Positions 51,488 to 61,700 of a stretch of DNA of 64,000 nucleotides are shown here, piece after piece (positions within the stretch are counted from its first letter, which is position 1; every line of letters begins with the position of its first letter). Location: positions 372,001 to 436,000 of the forward strand of contig OZ239145.1 in NCBI GenBank assembly GCA_965194535.1, given 5' to 3'. The notes under the pieces are model-generated. The model did no database searches. It was not told the origin of the DNA and saw nothing but the letters and a program-made list of their open reading frames with translations. Position numbers and translations under genes: made by a program. Source of the stretch: Verrucolacustris abundans (GTDB lineage Bacteria > Verrucomicrobiota > Verrucomicrobiia > Methylacidiphilales > Verrucolacustridaceae).

Positions 51488-52125
51488 AGTGGGGTTAACC
51501 AAGCTGGAAGTGAGGAAAGTTGTGTGGCCTGGTAGGGCAGAGAAAGTACGGGTAGGCGGGTCAGTTGTTCTAAAACTGCGGGATTTGTGATTGAGGAATC
51601 ATCTGGTTTCGGGGTCGTATCGTTAAGAACTATACCGAGAAGGGTGAGGTTGGATTGGCGTATCGAATCAACTGTTAAAAGGGTGTGGTTTAGGGTGCCC
51701 AAGGAATTCCGAGCTACCACGACAACAGGAAGAGATAATTCTTGTGCCCAATCCCGAATTCCCAGGCTGGAGTCCAGAGGAACACGCCATCCGCCCGCTC
51801 CCTCCACCAGGAACGGTCCTTGATAGTTCTGAGCCAGTTTTTCCATTCGATCACGAAGGATTCCCCAAGGAAACGGGCGACCCTCCACCATGGAGGCAGC
51901 GTAGGGGGAGAGCGGAGCAGAAAAGTGTACTGGATTGATTTCGATTGGAGAAATTTCACCTCCCGTAGCCTCCGAAAGGAGGATTGAATCACTCCGGTCA
52001 CCAGCTGATATTGGCTTAAGGGGAATCGCAGGAACCGACCTTTTGCGAAGTGCGCGGGTAAGGAGTGAAGTGAAGTATGTCTTTCCAACACCCGTGTCAG
52101 TTCCTGTGATAAAGATACCCTTCAT
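51484..52125 (-). CDS. bioD: Dethiobiotin synthetase (BioD)
   Basis: It closes the ureido ring of dethiobiotin using ATP and CO2. The 213-residue protein has the P-loop FITGTDTGVGKTYFTSLLT at 5-23, LKPISAGDRSDS with the conserved Lys, and FLVEGAGGWRVPLDSSLGIR with the Gly-rich loop near 103. ATG 52125 overlaps the bioA stop by 4 nt. It is last in bioF-bioA-bioD; bioB, bioC and bioH are not in the window. Confidence 0.92.
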   Translation of the reverse strand: MKGIFITGTDTGVGKTYFTSLLTRALRKRSVPAIPLKPISAGDRSDSILLSEATGGEISPIEINPVHFSAPLSPYAASMVEGRPFPWGILRDRMEKLAQNYQGPFLVEGAGGWRVPLDSSLGIRDWAQELSLPVVVVARNSLGTLNHTLLTVDSIRQSNLTLLGIVLNDTTPKPDDSSITNPAVLEQLTRLPVLSLPYQATQLSSLPAWLTPL

Positions 52126-53513
52126 GAGCCAAGTTCTTGTGTGATGGCCTGATGTAGAGCGTAAACCATCTTCTCCAATTCCTCAGGGCGAGTGCAGTAG
52201 GGGGGCATAAGGACAAGAACATCACGAATGGGGCGGGTGATAAGCCCAAATTCTCTTGCGGTATGGCAGATCTTGGCGCCGAGTCTCTTTTCGGATTGGA
52301 AAGGAGTTCGAGTCGCTCGATCCGCAACCAGTTCGATGGCAAGGATAGCACCCTCTTGGCGAACATCACCCACATAGGGATGCTTCCAGAAGGTTGAAGA
52401 GAGTGTAGAAAGATTCTGAACTAGTCTCTCCCGTTTTTTTATCTCTTCAGAGGTTTCTAAAAGATCCAAACTGGCAGAAGCGGCCGAGCAACCCAGCGGG
52501 TTTGCGGTATAGCTGTGACCATGGAAGAAAGTTCTATTTAAATCGCCACTAAACGACTGAAAGATCTCCTCTGTTGTTAGCGTCGCAGCAAGGGGGAGGT
52601 AGCCACCGGTTAGTCCCTTCGCCAGGGCCAGTACATCAGGTGTTACTTCCTCTGCATGGGTGGCTAGGGAGGTTCCAGTCCGGCCGAAGGCGGTGAGTAC
52701 TTCATCAAAGAATACTTTTGCACCGACCTTACGTGCTGCTGTTGCCGTACGTTTGGCGTAACCGTGAGGATGCATAACCATTCCTGCGGCACCTTGAACA
52801 CGAGGCTCTAAAACCCAAGCTGCTAATCGATCTCCTGCCTGTTCGATTGCCTCTTCGACCATAGACGCGCATTCGAAATTACAATTTCGGTATGAGCGGG
52901 CATCTGCTTGCTCGGGCTTGGCACGATTGAATGGGCATCGATAGCAGGCAGGAGTCATAACTTTCTGGGTCGGGAAAAGAACGGGTTGAAAGTGGTGATG
53001 AAACGTAGGGCTGTGGCTCAGACTCATCGCACCAACTGTATCGCCGTGATAAGCGCCTTGAGGTGAGATGAACTGAGTTCGCTGCCCTTGACCGTTTTGA
53101 GCGAAGGACTGAAGAATCATTTTGAGGCCTGCCTCAATCGCGGTTGAACCATCATCCGAGAAAAAAACGCGATTTAGGTTTGGAGATTCGGAAGAAAGTC
53201 GCGTGTATCGAAGTAGCTGCTGTGCAAGTTGGACAGCGGGCTCATGAGTCAGTCCGAGAAATGAGGAGTGCGCGATGCGTCCGAGTTGAGACTTTATAGC
53301 TTGATTGATCTTGGGATGGGCGTGCCCGTGAAGATTTGTCCAGATCGATGAGTTTCCATCTAGGTACCGCTTGCCGTCGCTTGCAATAAGCCAAGCTCCT
53401 TCACCTGACGCGATGGACAGGGGTGGATGAGCAGGATCCAGCCAAAGTGAATTTGGGGTGAAAGGATGCCAGAGGTGCTGCTGGTCGATCTGTGCGATTT
53501 CTGTAGGGGTCAC
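52122..53513 (-). CDS. bioA: Adenosylmethionine-8-amino-7-oxononanoate aminotransferase (BioA)
   Basis: A class III PLP aminotransferase that uses SAM as amino donor. The 463-residue product has HLWHPFTPNSLW at the N-terminus, DGNSSIWTNLHGHAHPKIN near 52-70, FFSDDGSTAIEAGLKMILQ, and the PLP lysine in DVLALAKGLTGGYLPLA near 290. Residue positions of the family's substrate Tyr and Trp appear conserved. It overlaps bioF and bioD by 4 nt, so the three are translated in sequence. Confidence 0.94.
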   Translation of the reverse strand: MTPTEIAQIDQQHLWHPFTPNSLWLDPAHPPLSIASGEGAWLIASDGKRYLDGNSSIWTNLHGHAHPKINQAIKSQLGRIAHSSFLGLTHEPAVQLAQQLLRYTRLSSESPNLNRVFFSDDGSTAIEAGLKMILQSFAQNGQGQRTQFISPQGAYHGDTVGAMSLSHSPTFHHHFQPVLFPTQKVMTPACYRCPFNRAKPEQADARSYRNCNFECASMVEEAIEQAGDRLAAWVLEPRVQGAAGMVMHPHGYAKRTATAARKVGAKVFFDEVLTAFGRTGTSLATHAEEVTPDVLALAKGLTGGYLPLAATLTTEEIFQSFSGDLNRTFFHGHSYTANPLGCSAASASLDLLETSEEIKKRERLVQNLSTLSSTFWKHPYVGDVRQEGAILAIELVADRATRTPFQSEKRLGAKICHTAREFGLITRPIRDVLVLMPPYCTRPEELEKMVYALHQAITQELGS

Positions 53514-54643
53514 GATTTTGGAAGTGCTTTAAGTGATTCGGCAAGTAGCCCGATTTCTGACTCAGAGTGTCGAGCCGATAAGCTGATCCTAAGTCGAGCC
53601 GTCCCGGTGGGCACCGTAGGTGTGCGGATCGCAGGAACCTCTAAGCCTTGGTCTTTTAGAATCTTTGAAGATGCAGTAGCGTCCGAGTTTGTTGTGCAAA
53701 GAATGGGATGAATCGGACCGAGCTGAGTGGAGGTGGATTCAGAACGGAAAAGAGTGATGTTTTTTCGTAGTGTTTGGCGTAGATGCTCGCCTTCTGTGGA
53801 TTGGATGATCGACAGGGCGGTAAGGGCAGCTCGAGCGGAAGCTGGGGGCAGAGCGGTGCCGAAAAGAAAGGTTCTAGCCTCATTGAGAAGGTGATCGATA
53901 ATCTTGGCTTGGCCCGCAATAAATCCGCCAGCGGAGCCAAGGGCTTTTCCCAGTGTGCCCATTTGTAAATCGATTGCGGAGGTTAGTCCAAGTTCTGCGG
54001 CTCGTCCTGACCCCTCTGGCCCGCAGATTCCCCCCGCGTGAGCTTCATCCAGTAGTAACCAAGCTCCAGCTTCTGATTTGAGGCGAATGATTTCCTCCAG
54101 TGGGGCAAAGTCCCCATCCATTGAGTGAAGGGATTCGACTACGAGAAGGATCTTTCCGGTGGGATTCACCTTGCGGGTTGAATCGAGCATTTGCTTGAGA
54201 GCAGACATGTCTTGCCTAGGAAATAGGCGAAGACGCGCCTCAGAAAGCTTGGCCCCATCAAATAGGCAGGCATGCGCGTTTCGCTCCAGCAAGATGGTGT
54301 CGCTAGGGCCCACAAGGGCAGGAATCACCCCCAGAGGAGTAAGGTATCCCGAAGCAAAAAGAAGCGCCCGCTCACTTTGTTTCCATAGTGCCAAGGCAGA
54401 CTCAAGACTTTGATGTTCGGGGCAAAGACCTGCAAGAAGGCGGGCAGCTCGCGCACTCGTGCCGTGTTTCTTGATGGCCTCTTGGGCGGACAGTAGGACA
54501 GCGGGATGCTTGGCTAGGCCAAGGTAATCGTTATCCGAAAAAGAGATTGGGGCTGAATTCTGGGGTAGAGAACGGTCACGACCCTGTTGGTGCCTTTCGG
54601 CCTTGCGACTGTCTATTTCATTCAAAAAAGAGGGTGCACCCAT
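53510..54643 (-). CDS. bioF: 8-amino-7-oxononanoate synthase (BioF)
   Basis: It condenses pimeloyl-thioester with alanine, the first step of the biotin ring pathway. The 377-residue protein has ISFSDNDYLGLAKHPAVL near 32, GTSARAARLLAGLCPEHQSL near 55, LLDEAHAGGICGPEGSG near 195 and the PLP lysine in MGTLGKALGSAGGF near 233. The usual HxxLE motif reads HQSLE. ATG 54643. It is first of the bioFAD unit and follows the amidohydrolase gene after 40 nt. Confidence 0.94.
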   Translation of the reverse strand: MGAPSFLNEIDSRKAERHQQGRDRSLPQNSAPISFSDNDYLGLAKHPAVLLSAQEAIKKHGTSARAARLLAGLCPEHQSLESALALWKQSERALLFASGYLTPLGVIPALVGPSDTILLERNAHACLFDGAKLSEARLRLFPRQDMSALKQMLDSTRKVNPTGKILLVVESLHSMDGDFAPLEEIIRLKSEAGAWLLLDEAHAGGICGPEGSGRAAELGLTSAIDLQMGTLGKALGSAGGFIAGQAKIIDHLLNEARTFLFGTALPPASARAALTALSIIQSTEGEHLRQTLRKNITLFRSESTSTQLGPIHPILCTTNSDATASSKILKDQGLEVPAIRTPTVPTGTARLRISLSARHSESEIGLLAESLKALPKS

Positions 54644-54683
54644 ACGTTACTATCGTGCCGAGGGAAGGGGGTAGGGGACGAGG

Positions 54684-55904
54684 CTAAATCTTTTCGTGGG
54701 GCGTGATTTTTCCTGAAATACAGGTCATCTCTGCGGGTTCAGTGCCTTGGAGAATCGAAGTGAATGGATCTTGTTCAAGTGGAATCCGCCAACCGACCCA
54801 ATCTGCGCAGTAATCAGTATTTAAAACGCCCAACGTTTTGCCCTGACCGAGAGCTTGTGCGGGAATCGTAGTGAGCATCTCCCAAACACTCTTTGGATTA
54901 CATGAAGGGTGAGTCTGTAAGAAGGTGCGTGCCTCTAAACGAAGATCAAAATGCAAATTGGAGGAGCTGGCAGGGCTGTCAGTTCCAAGAGCGATTGGAA
55001 TCTGGTGAGTTTGGTAAGAGTTAAAAGGGAACGGTTTTCGTTCAAACCATTGATGAGTCGTGGGGCAGTGGACAATCGTGGCACTGCGTTCTTTGAGATA
55101 GGGCAGGTCCTTCAGAGAGAACTCGTTTCCATGTGCCAGGATGGATCGTGGGGGAAGAGCACTATTCTTCTGGCACCACTCTGCAGGGGATTGGGATGGA
55201 AGGAGGTCGGGCCGATCCAAATCGGCGGGAAGAAGGTGACGCAGCGATGATTTCTGATTCGCAAAAAACTCGGTCTCATCCACGGACTCAGCCAAGTGGG
55301 TTGTGAAGGGGAGATGATTTTGAGAGGCGAGAGTCGAAAGCTCGTGGTAAAGAGATGGGGAAGCTGTGTAGGGGGCATGCGGAGAAAGGGCCAAGCGCCA
55401 ATCGGCATTCGGATGGCGTGAGATCCACGAGGTCACCTGATCCACAATCTCGGTAAGGTTTGGTTTTTCCCTGAGATCGGAAAATTCGAGCGCCCACCAA
55501 ACTCGTGTAGGGGTTGAAGTTAAGCCAGCAAGAGCTGTGCGTTGAGTCAGAATGGAGAGGATCGAAGTTGTGCCTGAATGGGCGGCATGCCGAGTTGAGG
55601 TTAAAATGGAACTGCGACGCACTTCGGGAGTAAGAGTGGGGAGAAGGGGGAGGAGCTCTTCGAGCCAACCCGAAAAAGTGTTCCCCTTACGCAGGACTCC
55701 AGAGAGTGAAGACAACTCAAGATGTGCGTGAAGATTGATCCATCCGGGAGCCAATGTGATTTCAGGAATGGAGAGAATTTCTTCGCCAGGCAGGGGTTCG
55801 AGGTTACATCCAACCGCGATAATTTTCCCTTTTTCCATGCGAAGGTGACCAGGACGATGAACCCGATTGGTGGATTCAATGAGGGCACCCGCACGAATCA
55901 GCAT
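54684..55904 (-). CDS. Amidohydrolase family protein (MTA/SAH- or aminofutalosine-deaminase-like)
   Basis: The 406-residue protein has the metal motif WINLHAHLELSSL near residue 56-68, LSPHAPYTASPSLYHEL with a metal His near 167, TTHLAESVDETEFF near 200, and GTDSPASSSNLHFDLRLEAR near 308 with the catalytic Asp. This order fits the deaminase branch that includes 5'-methylthioadenosine/SAH deaminase and aminofutalosine deaminase (menaquinone synthesis). Which substrate applies cannot be decided; SAM-cycle recycling would match other genes here. It lies 6 nt downstream of def. Confidence 0.82.
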   Translation of the reverse strand: MLIRAGALIESTNRVHRPGHLRMEKGKIIAVGCNLEPLPGEEILSIPEITLAPGWINLHAHLELSSLSGVLRKGNTFSGWLEELLPLLPTLTPEVRRSSILTSTRHAAHSGTTSILSILTQRTALAGLTSTPTRVWWALEFSDLREKPNLTEIVDQVTSWISRHPNADWRLALSPHAPYTASPSLYHELSTLASQNHLPFTTHLAESVDETEFFANQKSSLRHLLPADLDRPDLLPSQSPAEWCQKNSALPPRSILAHGNEFSLKDLPYLKERSATIVHCPTTHQWFERKPFPFNSYQTHQIPIALGTDSPASSSNLHFDLRLEARTFLQTHPSCNPKSVWEMLTTIPAQALGQGKTLGVLNTDYCADWVGWRIPLEQDPFTSILQGTEPAEMTCISGKITPHEKI

Positions 55905-55910
55905 TAGTTC

Positions 55911-56486
55911 CTACTTTCTGGGTGGCTTATTTTGTAAAAGTTTTTCAAGTTCTGGCGCGAGAGTGCGTTTTGCCTCTGGGGACATGCGATCGATAAAGAG
56001 AACACCCATCAGATGATCGACCTCATGTTGTAACGCTCGCGCTAAGAGACCACCCGCAGTCAGGGTTGTTGCACGCCCTTTGAGATCGAGATAATCCATC
56101 TGGATGCGGAGACTGCGTCGGACGGGGCCATGAAGGCCAGGGAAACTTAGGCAGCCTTCATCCTCATCCTCCCTGCGGCGGGTAAGTGTGATCACGGGAT
56201 TGCAAAAAAAGAGGGGCATATGAACGCGCCAATCGACGGGTTTTCCGTGCAGCTCCATCGTGGAAGGGCGCTTCTCGACCTTTCTGAGGTCAACCAAGGC
56301 AATTTGAAGGGAGATACCGATCTGGGGTGCAGCAAGACCGATGCCCTCCGACTCTCGCATCGTGTTCTCTAGAACACGTGAAAGCTCCATGAGCTTATCA
56401 TCGGGTGGACGAACGGGCGTGGCTGTCTGGCGTAGAACAGGATCACCGTAGAGACGAACCGGAAGAGTCGGAGAGAGAGATTTCAG
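55911..56486 (-). CDS. def: Peptide deformylase, probable CTG start
   Basis: It removes the formyl group from new proteins. Motif 1 GIGLAAPQIG, motif 2 EGCLSFPG with the metal Cys, and motif 3 QHEVDHLMG with the metal histidines are all present. The first ATG (56390) would give only 159 residues and delete the conserved LYGDPVLRQTATPV, which lies in the same frame just upstream. Reading back to the first upstream stop, no ATG, GTG or TTG occurs; the only plausible start is CTG at 56486, overlapping the exbD stop as CTGA, giving 191 residues. The start is an inference, the gene identity is firm. Confidence 0.88.
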   Translation of the reverse strand: MKSLSPTLPVRLYGDPVLRQTATPVRPPDDKLMELSRVLENTMRESEGIGLAAPQIGISLQIALVDLRKVEKRPSTMELHGKPVDWRVHMPLFFCNPVITLTRRREDEDEGCLSFPGLHGPVRRSLRIQMDYLDLKGRATTLTAGGLLARALQHEVDHLMGVLFIDRMSPEAKRTLAPELEKLLQNKPPRK

Positions 56487-56965
56487 GGGTTGGCAGTGGC
56501 GCCACCGATCTTGGAGGTACGGACGGAGATCGGGACGCCGGCGTCCTCACACGCATCAAAGAATTTAAAGAAGATAGCGATTGGAGTCGTCTCATCAAAG
56601 TTAAGGATCAGGTTCTTGACGTTCCTGTCTTTGAGAGTCTTAGCCAGATCCGCGCGAAATGTGTCGGACTTGACGTTTAGCTTCAGAACTTGATCTCCTA
56701 GGTAGAGCGGAAATTCATCCGCACTGTACAGCTTTGCGTAGTCATCCGCTTTCTTGGATTTCAGGGTCAACTCGGGAGGAGCTGTTTTCGCATCCTCAAC
56801 CTTTTCCGTTCCCTTTTCTGATTTGGGGGGGGTGACATCCACCGAGGCTGTTTTTTTCTTAAAAGTAGTCGTGACGATGAAGAAGATCAGAAGCATGCAC
56901 AAGATATCGATCAACGGAATGACGTTGATTTCGGCTCGGCGGCGTCGGCTGGGATTAAACTTCAT
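56483..56965 (-). CDS. exbD: ExbD/TolR family biopolymer transport protein
   Basis: The 160-residue protein has the family N-terminus RRRAEINVIPLIDILCMLLI, with the functionally important Asp in the single membrane helix (IPLID). A periplasmic domain of about 110 residues follows, with KVEDAKTAPPELTLK as a low-complexity linker. With ExbB it uses the proton gradient to energise TonB. It follows exbB after 22 nt, and its stop overlaps the presumed start of def. Confidence 0.88.
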   Translation of the reverse strand: MKFNPSRRRRAEINVIPLIDILCMLLIFFIVTTTFKKKTASVDVTPPKSEKGTEKVEDAKTAPPELTLKSKKADDYAKLYSADEFPLYLGDQVLKLNVKSDTFRADLAKTLKDRNVKNLILNFDETTPIAIFFKFFDACEDAGVPISVRTSKIGGATANP

Positions 56966-56987
56966 CGCGGGCGAGCCCGGAACGGCC

Positions 56988-57635
56988 TTAGGCGGCGACT
57001 TCTTCGGTGTAGAGCTTCTTCAGGAGGAGCATGGAATACTCTTCCAATTCCACTGCTAAAACGTCGACTTTTTTGCTGAAGAATGTGAAGGGAAACAGCA
57101 TGACGATAGCCGTGCCGATACCCAGAACGGTGGTATGAAGGGCTTCGGCGATACCGGCGGAAATCTTTCCAGGATCCGCATTTTCAGTTCCGACGGCAGC
57201 AAAGATGGTGATCAGGCCGGATACAGTACCGACGAGGCCGAGGAGAGGTGAGGCACCCACAAAGATTTCAAGATAGACGATGCCGCGTTCCAGTCGGGCA
57301 ACTTCGGTTCGGGCGAGGGTTTGAAGGACCTCTACATTTTCCCCTCGGGGAAGCGAGGAGTGTTCCAGGGAACTATTTACCAAGCGAGCGAGGGGAGAGT
57401 CGTTGCGCACGCAGAGGCGTACGAGTGTTTCCGTATTTCCGCCAGCCTTGAGAGCCCGAATGGCATCAATAATTTCTTTAGGGGCAACCCGTTCGCGGCG
57501 GAGCCGCATAAAGATCACGGTCGATAGAAAAAGGCCGGAAATCAGACATGAGACGAGGGGAAAAAGGATGGCTGCGATGATGAAAGGGCTGACTTTGGTC
57601 AGATCTTGCAAAGTGCTGATGACATCGAGTCCCAT
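56988..57635 (-). CDS. exbB: MotA/TolQ/ExbB proton channel family protein
   Basis: The 215-residue product has three predicted membrane helices (about 15-40, 118-145 and 160-190) with a large cytoplasmic loop between the first two. The family segment ASPLLGLVGTVSGLITIFAAV is clear, followed by ISAGIAEALHTTVLGIGTAI. Together with exbD and tonB it would form the energy-transducing complex; TolQ or MotA roles are less likely because a TonB-like gene sits directly upstream. Confidence 0.9.
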   Translation of the reverse strand: MGLDVISTLQDLTKVSPFIIAAILFPLVSCLISGLFLSTVIFMRLRRERVAPKEIIDAIRALKAGGNTETLVRLCVRNDSPLARLVNSSLEHSSLPRGENVEVLQTLARTEVARLERGIVYLEIFVGASPLLGLVGTVSGLITIFAAVGTENADPGKISAGIAEALHTTVLGIGTAIVMLFPFTFFSKKVDVLAVELEEYSMLLLKKLYTEEVAA

Positions 57636-57683
57636 AAGTAGATTATCCTAGTGAAAGGCGAAAGTTTGGCGAGCCTTGATCCT

Positions 57684-58748
57684 TTAATAGATGCGAAAAG
57701 CTAGTTGCCAAGGGAAGCCGTTTGGCTTCTCCGCTTTGAGGTCTGCCGGGAAGGGGCCGATCAGGTTGCTGGACTGTTTGATGGAGTCCGCGCTGATCAT
57801 GCCGAGAATCGAACTGGGGTTGCCTTGTACAATATCGACATCGGAGAGAGTGCCATCGGCATTCACGTGGAATCGAACTACCACGCGATCGACGCCGATT
57901 TGAGCCATTGTCTGTTGGACTTTCACATTCCAGCGGGATCCGATTGCGAGGTAGAGCTTGTGCTGGTATCGGCCCAGTGCCGTGCCCATGGATGCAAAGG
58001 AGGCGTCTTGGCCCATTGAGGCACCCCCAGATACAGCGCTTCGATCACGGAAAATGTCCGGGGGTGGAGCCATGGCCGATGAGGAGTCGGAGGCGTTGGA
58101 GGCGGCTTGGGCGGCGGAGGGTTGCGAATCGTTCTGATTTTGGGTTGGGTCCTCCTTTGTGTCGGGAGTGTCGTCAACTTTTTGGATGGGAGTTCCTGGG
58201 CCAGGAACGGGTTTGAGAAGATCCGGCTTGGGTAGAGCAGGAGCGGGTTTAGGAGTTTGTTGGGCAGGCTTTGGGGTGGATGGGCTCAGGCGGGCGGCAG
58301 GAGGGGGAGAGGCTGGGTTGGCGGAAAATTGGGAGTCCCGCATCGTTAGGGAGTCATCTTTTTTGCCGTCCTGTCCGCCCAAGGTGGGGTCTGTTCCATT
58401 CACTACCTTGCTTGAAGCGGCAGTGTTGCGGTCACTTTGCAGGGCAGTTCTGGGGTCGGGTTTATCCACCTCTTTTAATCCCGAGGCATCCACAAATTGG
58501 CTTTGCATAGGGGGAGCCATCTGGGGAGCTTGAGCGAGGCGCTGAATTTTTAAATTCGTACGGACTGGATTTTCAGCGGGTTTTTTTTGTATTGCGGACA
58601 GGGTTTGGGATGAGATCCAGAAAAAAGAAAAGATGAGGAAGTACAGAATGGTAAAGAGACCTGCGATGATCATATCCCGACGTTCCCGAGCGTCCTCGTT
58701 GGCGTAGGGAAGAGGAGAAACCCCATCTGGGGGGATAGCCATCGTCAT
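57684..58748 (-). CDS. tonB: TonB-like energy transducer with Pro-rich spacer
   Basis: The 354-residue product has a cytoplasmic N-terminus of about 27 residues, one membrane helix (GLFTILYFLIFSFFWISS), a periplasmic Pro/Ala/Ser/Lys-rich spacer (about residues 60-240, for example PAQQTPKPAPALPKPDLLKP) and a C-terminal domain of about 90 residues with YLAIGSRWNVKVQQTM and VVVRFHVNADGTLSDVDIVQ. Membrane helix, spacer and C-terminal domain resemble TonB/TolA proteins. A second ATG two codons in (58742) could be the start. It lies between the RND genes and exbB. Confidence 0.82.
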   Translation of the reverse strand: MTMAIPPDGVSPLPYANEDARERRDMIIAGLFTILYFLIFSFFWISSQTLSAIQKKPAENPVRTNLKIQRLAQAPQMAPPMQSQFVDASGLKEVDKPDPRTALQSDRNTAASSKVVNGTDPTLGGQDGKKDDSLTMRDSQFSANPASPPPAARLSPSTPKPAQQTPKPAPALPKPDLLKPVPGPGTPIQKVDDTPDTKEDPTQNQNDSQPSAAQAASNASDSSSAMAPPPDIFRDRSAVSGGASMGQDASFASMGTALGRYQHKLYLAIGSRWNVKVQQTMAQIGVDRVVVRFHVNADGTLSDVDIVQGNPSSILGMISADSIKQSSNLIGPFPADLKAEKPNGFPWQLAFRIY

Positions 58749-58774
58749 AGATTGAAAGTAGGAAGCAAAAGGGT

Positions 58775-61700
58775 TTACGACAAGGTCGAGGGTTGTATTT
58801 TTCGTGCTGGGATAAGCCGATCAATCAAAACATAAAATGCTGGAACTAAATAAAGGGTCAGAAAAGTCGAGGAGAGCATGCCTCCCACTACGGCGACCCC
58901 GAGCGGGCGTCGACTTTCTGCTCCTGCCCCAAGGCCTAGGGCGATGGGCACGATTCCGATAATGGTGGAGAGAGCTGTCATTAAGATGGGACGAAGACGG
59001 ACAGCCCCAGCTTGGCGCATCGCCTCGACCGCGGAGATGCCAAGGGCACGGCGTTGGTTGGCGAACTCAACGAGAAGAATTGAATTCTTTGTGACTAGAC
59101 CCAGAAGCAGAACTAAACCGATAAGGCTATACAGGTTCAAATTCATAGAGGGGATCTCGGGTAGGATTCCAAAGATCCACGCAACTGGGGCAGGGAGTGT
59201 TCCGGGGGGTACGTATTGGGGAATGACAGCTAACTGATTGATGAATCCTAGGGAAAAGAGAAGAAGCAGAGCTCCGAATACGGCCAAGGGGAGGGCAATC
59301 ATGATCGTGAAGGGATGGACGAGGCTTTCGAACTGGGCCGCCAAGGCCATGTAGACAATGATCAGGGCGAGAAAGATAATTTGCCAAGCTTCTCCCCGAC
59401 CTGAGCGAAGCTCCCGTGCCTCTCCGTCGAATTCCAAGGTCACCTCTGGCGGAAGAATTCGTTTTGCGATCTCTTCCGTTTTTTCGATTGCTTGGCCCAG
59501 CGTGACTCCTTGGGGTTGACCTGTAATGGATGCACTTCGTTGACGCAAAAAATGGTAAATCGAGTTAACGGAGCCTTGTTCGGTTGTGGTGACAAGATTG
59601 CGGATGGGCACCAACTGACCGCTCTTTGTCCGAACGTAAAGGGAGTTGAGTTCGTCGGGAACAAGACGGTCGGTTCGCTTGAGCTGGGCGATCACGTCGT
59701 ACTGTTTGCCCTCGTAGTTAAAGCGTGAGATGTCGAGGCCTCCTAAAAGGATCTGAAGGGACTCTGATATGTCTCTTACCGAAACTCCCAAATTGGCGGC
59801 ACGATCGCGGTCGATGGCTAAGCTGAGTTGGGGCTTCTCATAATTGAAATTGGTGCGGGGTTGGCTGAGAAAGCCCGCATTGGCGATCTCGTCGCGCAAT
59901 TGGCGGGCTGTTTTTTCCAGAAGGGCGAGATTGGAGGATTGAAGTATGACTTGGAAAGATTCTCCAAAGCCACGCCCTACGGCTTTGGGAAGAAAGGGAA
60001 TCACCACGGCTCCTTGAATTTCAGAAATCATGCGGGTGAACATCGATCCTCTGGCTCCAGGGCGGGCAAGTTGAAGGGCAGAGCGATCCCGATCCTGTTT
60101 CAGGCGAATGAACATAATTCCTAAGTTGGCTTGGCCAGGTGCTCCGCGAGAAAGAGCGACGGCGCTGAAGTAACTCAATACTTCGGGATATTCCGAGGCG
60201 ATCTTTTCTGCTTGGCGAAGATAACGGTCAGTGGATTCGGAGGTCGAGCCCTCGGGAGTCACAATCACGGCAATGATTGTGCCCTTGTCCTCATCTGGAA
60301 GAAATTCCTGTGGTATGGCTCGGTAAAGAAGAACCGTTAGAGCCAAGATTCCTGCCCCCAAGCCGATCAGGAGGTGAGGAGAGCGAAGCGCGAATCCCAG
60401 ACTGGATGCATATTGGGCTGAAAGGCGGTGAAGAAGGCGTTCTACCCACCGGGAAAAAGCGGTGGTTTGGTCCGTTTTAGGCTTTAGAAAGTGTGCACCT
60501 AGGGCTGGGCTGAGAGTCAGGGCTACAAACGCGGAGATCGCAACGGATCCAGCCAAGGTGATCGCAAATTCACGAAAAAGAATACCTGTCGTTCCGCTTT
60601 GAAACGCAATAGGTAGAAAGACAACGATGAGACTGGCGGTGATGGCAAGCACGGCTCCCGTGATTTCTTTCATCGAAAGAATGCTGGCCTCGAAAGGGGA
60701 CATACCGTCCTCGATATGCCGCATGATGTTCTCGAGCACGACGATGGCGTCATCGACCACGATCCCGATGGCTAGAACAAGAGCGAGGAGAGTGAGAATG
60801 TTGATGCTGTAGCCGAGGAAGTAGAGAAGCCCAAACGTCGCAAGGATAGACAGAGGAATGGTCGAGGAGGGAATTAATGTGGCGCGGACGTTGTGCAGGA
60901 AGAAATAGATAAGCAGCACGACAAGAACAAAGGAGAGACCAAGCGTAAATCCCACCTCTTCGATGGCAGCTTCGACATAGAGGGATGAGTCATACGGAAT
61001 ATCAATTCGAACGTCCGGTGGGAGTGTAGGTTTGATCTTTTCCAGTTCGTGGCGGACGGCCCGAGCCACATCGACCGCGTTTGCATCGGACTGTTTGACA
61101 ACGCCAAGACCAACAGCGGGTTGACCGCTGAAACGGGCGATTGTTTCTTCCACCTCGGGCCCAATTTCGATGGTGGCGACGTCCCGCAGGTGGATGGTGG
61201 AGCCCTCGTTTTCGCGTACGATTAGGTCAGCATACTGATCGGGGCGGTCCATCCGACCTCGGGATAGGATACTGAGTGAGCGGGTTTGGCCCTCAATTTT
61301 GCCTGATGGAAGCTCAACATTTTCGCGTTGAAGGAGGGCTCGAATATCTGCCGCGGTCACTTGGCGAGAGGCCATTTTCGAGGAGTCGAGCCAGATTCGC
61401 ATCGAGGGGCGTTTTTCGCCGCCGAAGTTGATGCCGCCCACTCCTTGGAGAATTTGCAGGCGGTCTTTGATCTGTCGCTCTGCAAGATTTGAGAGTTCCA
61501 AAGTGGATCGAGACGGGCTGGAGAGGGCGACCCACATAACCTCTTGAGCGTCGGCATCCTGCTTGGCAACGATGGGCTCTTTGATGTCCTCTGGAAGTTT
61601 GTCTCGGATTCGGCTGATTCGATCCCGGATATCCTGAGCGCCAATATCCACATCGCGATTCAGCTCAAACTCAATCGTGATCGCACTGACCTGTTCGCGG

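Noticed and set aside
55911..56390. Peptide deformylase starting at ATG 56390
   Set aside because: It would remove the conserved LYGDPVLR segment that is encoded in frame directly upstream.
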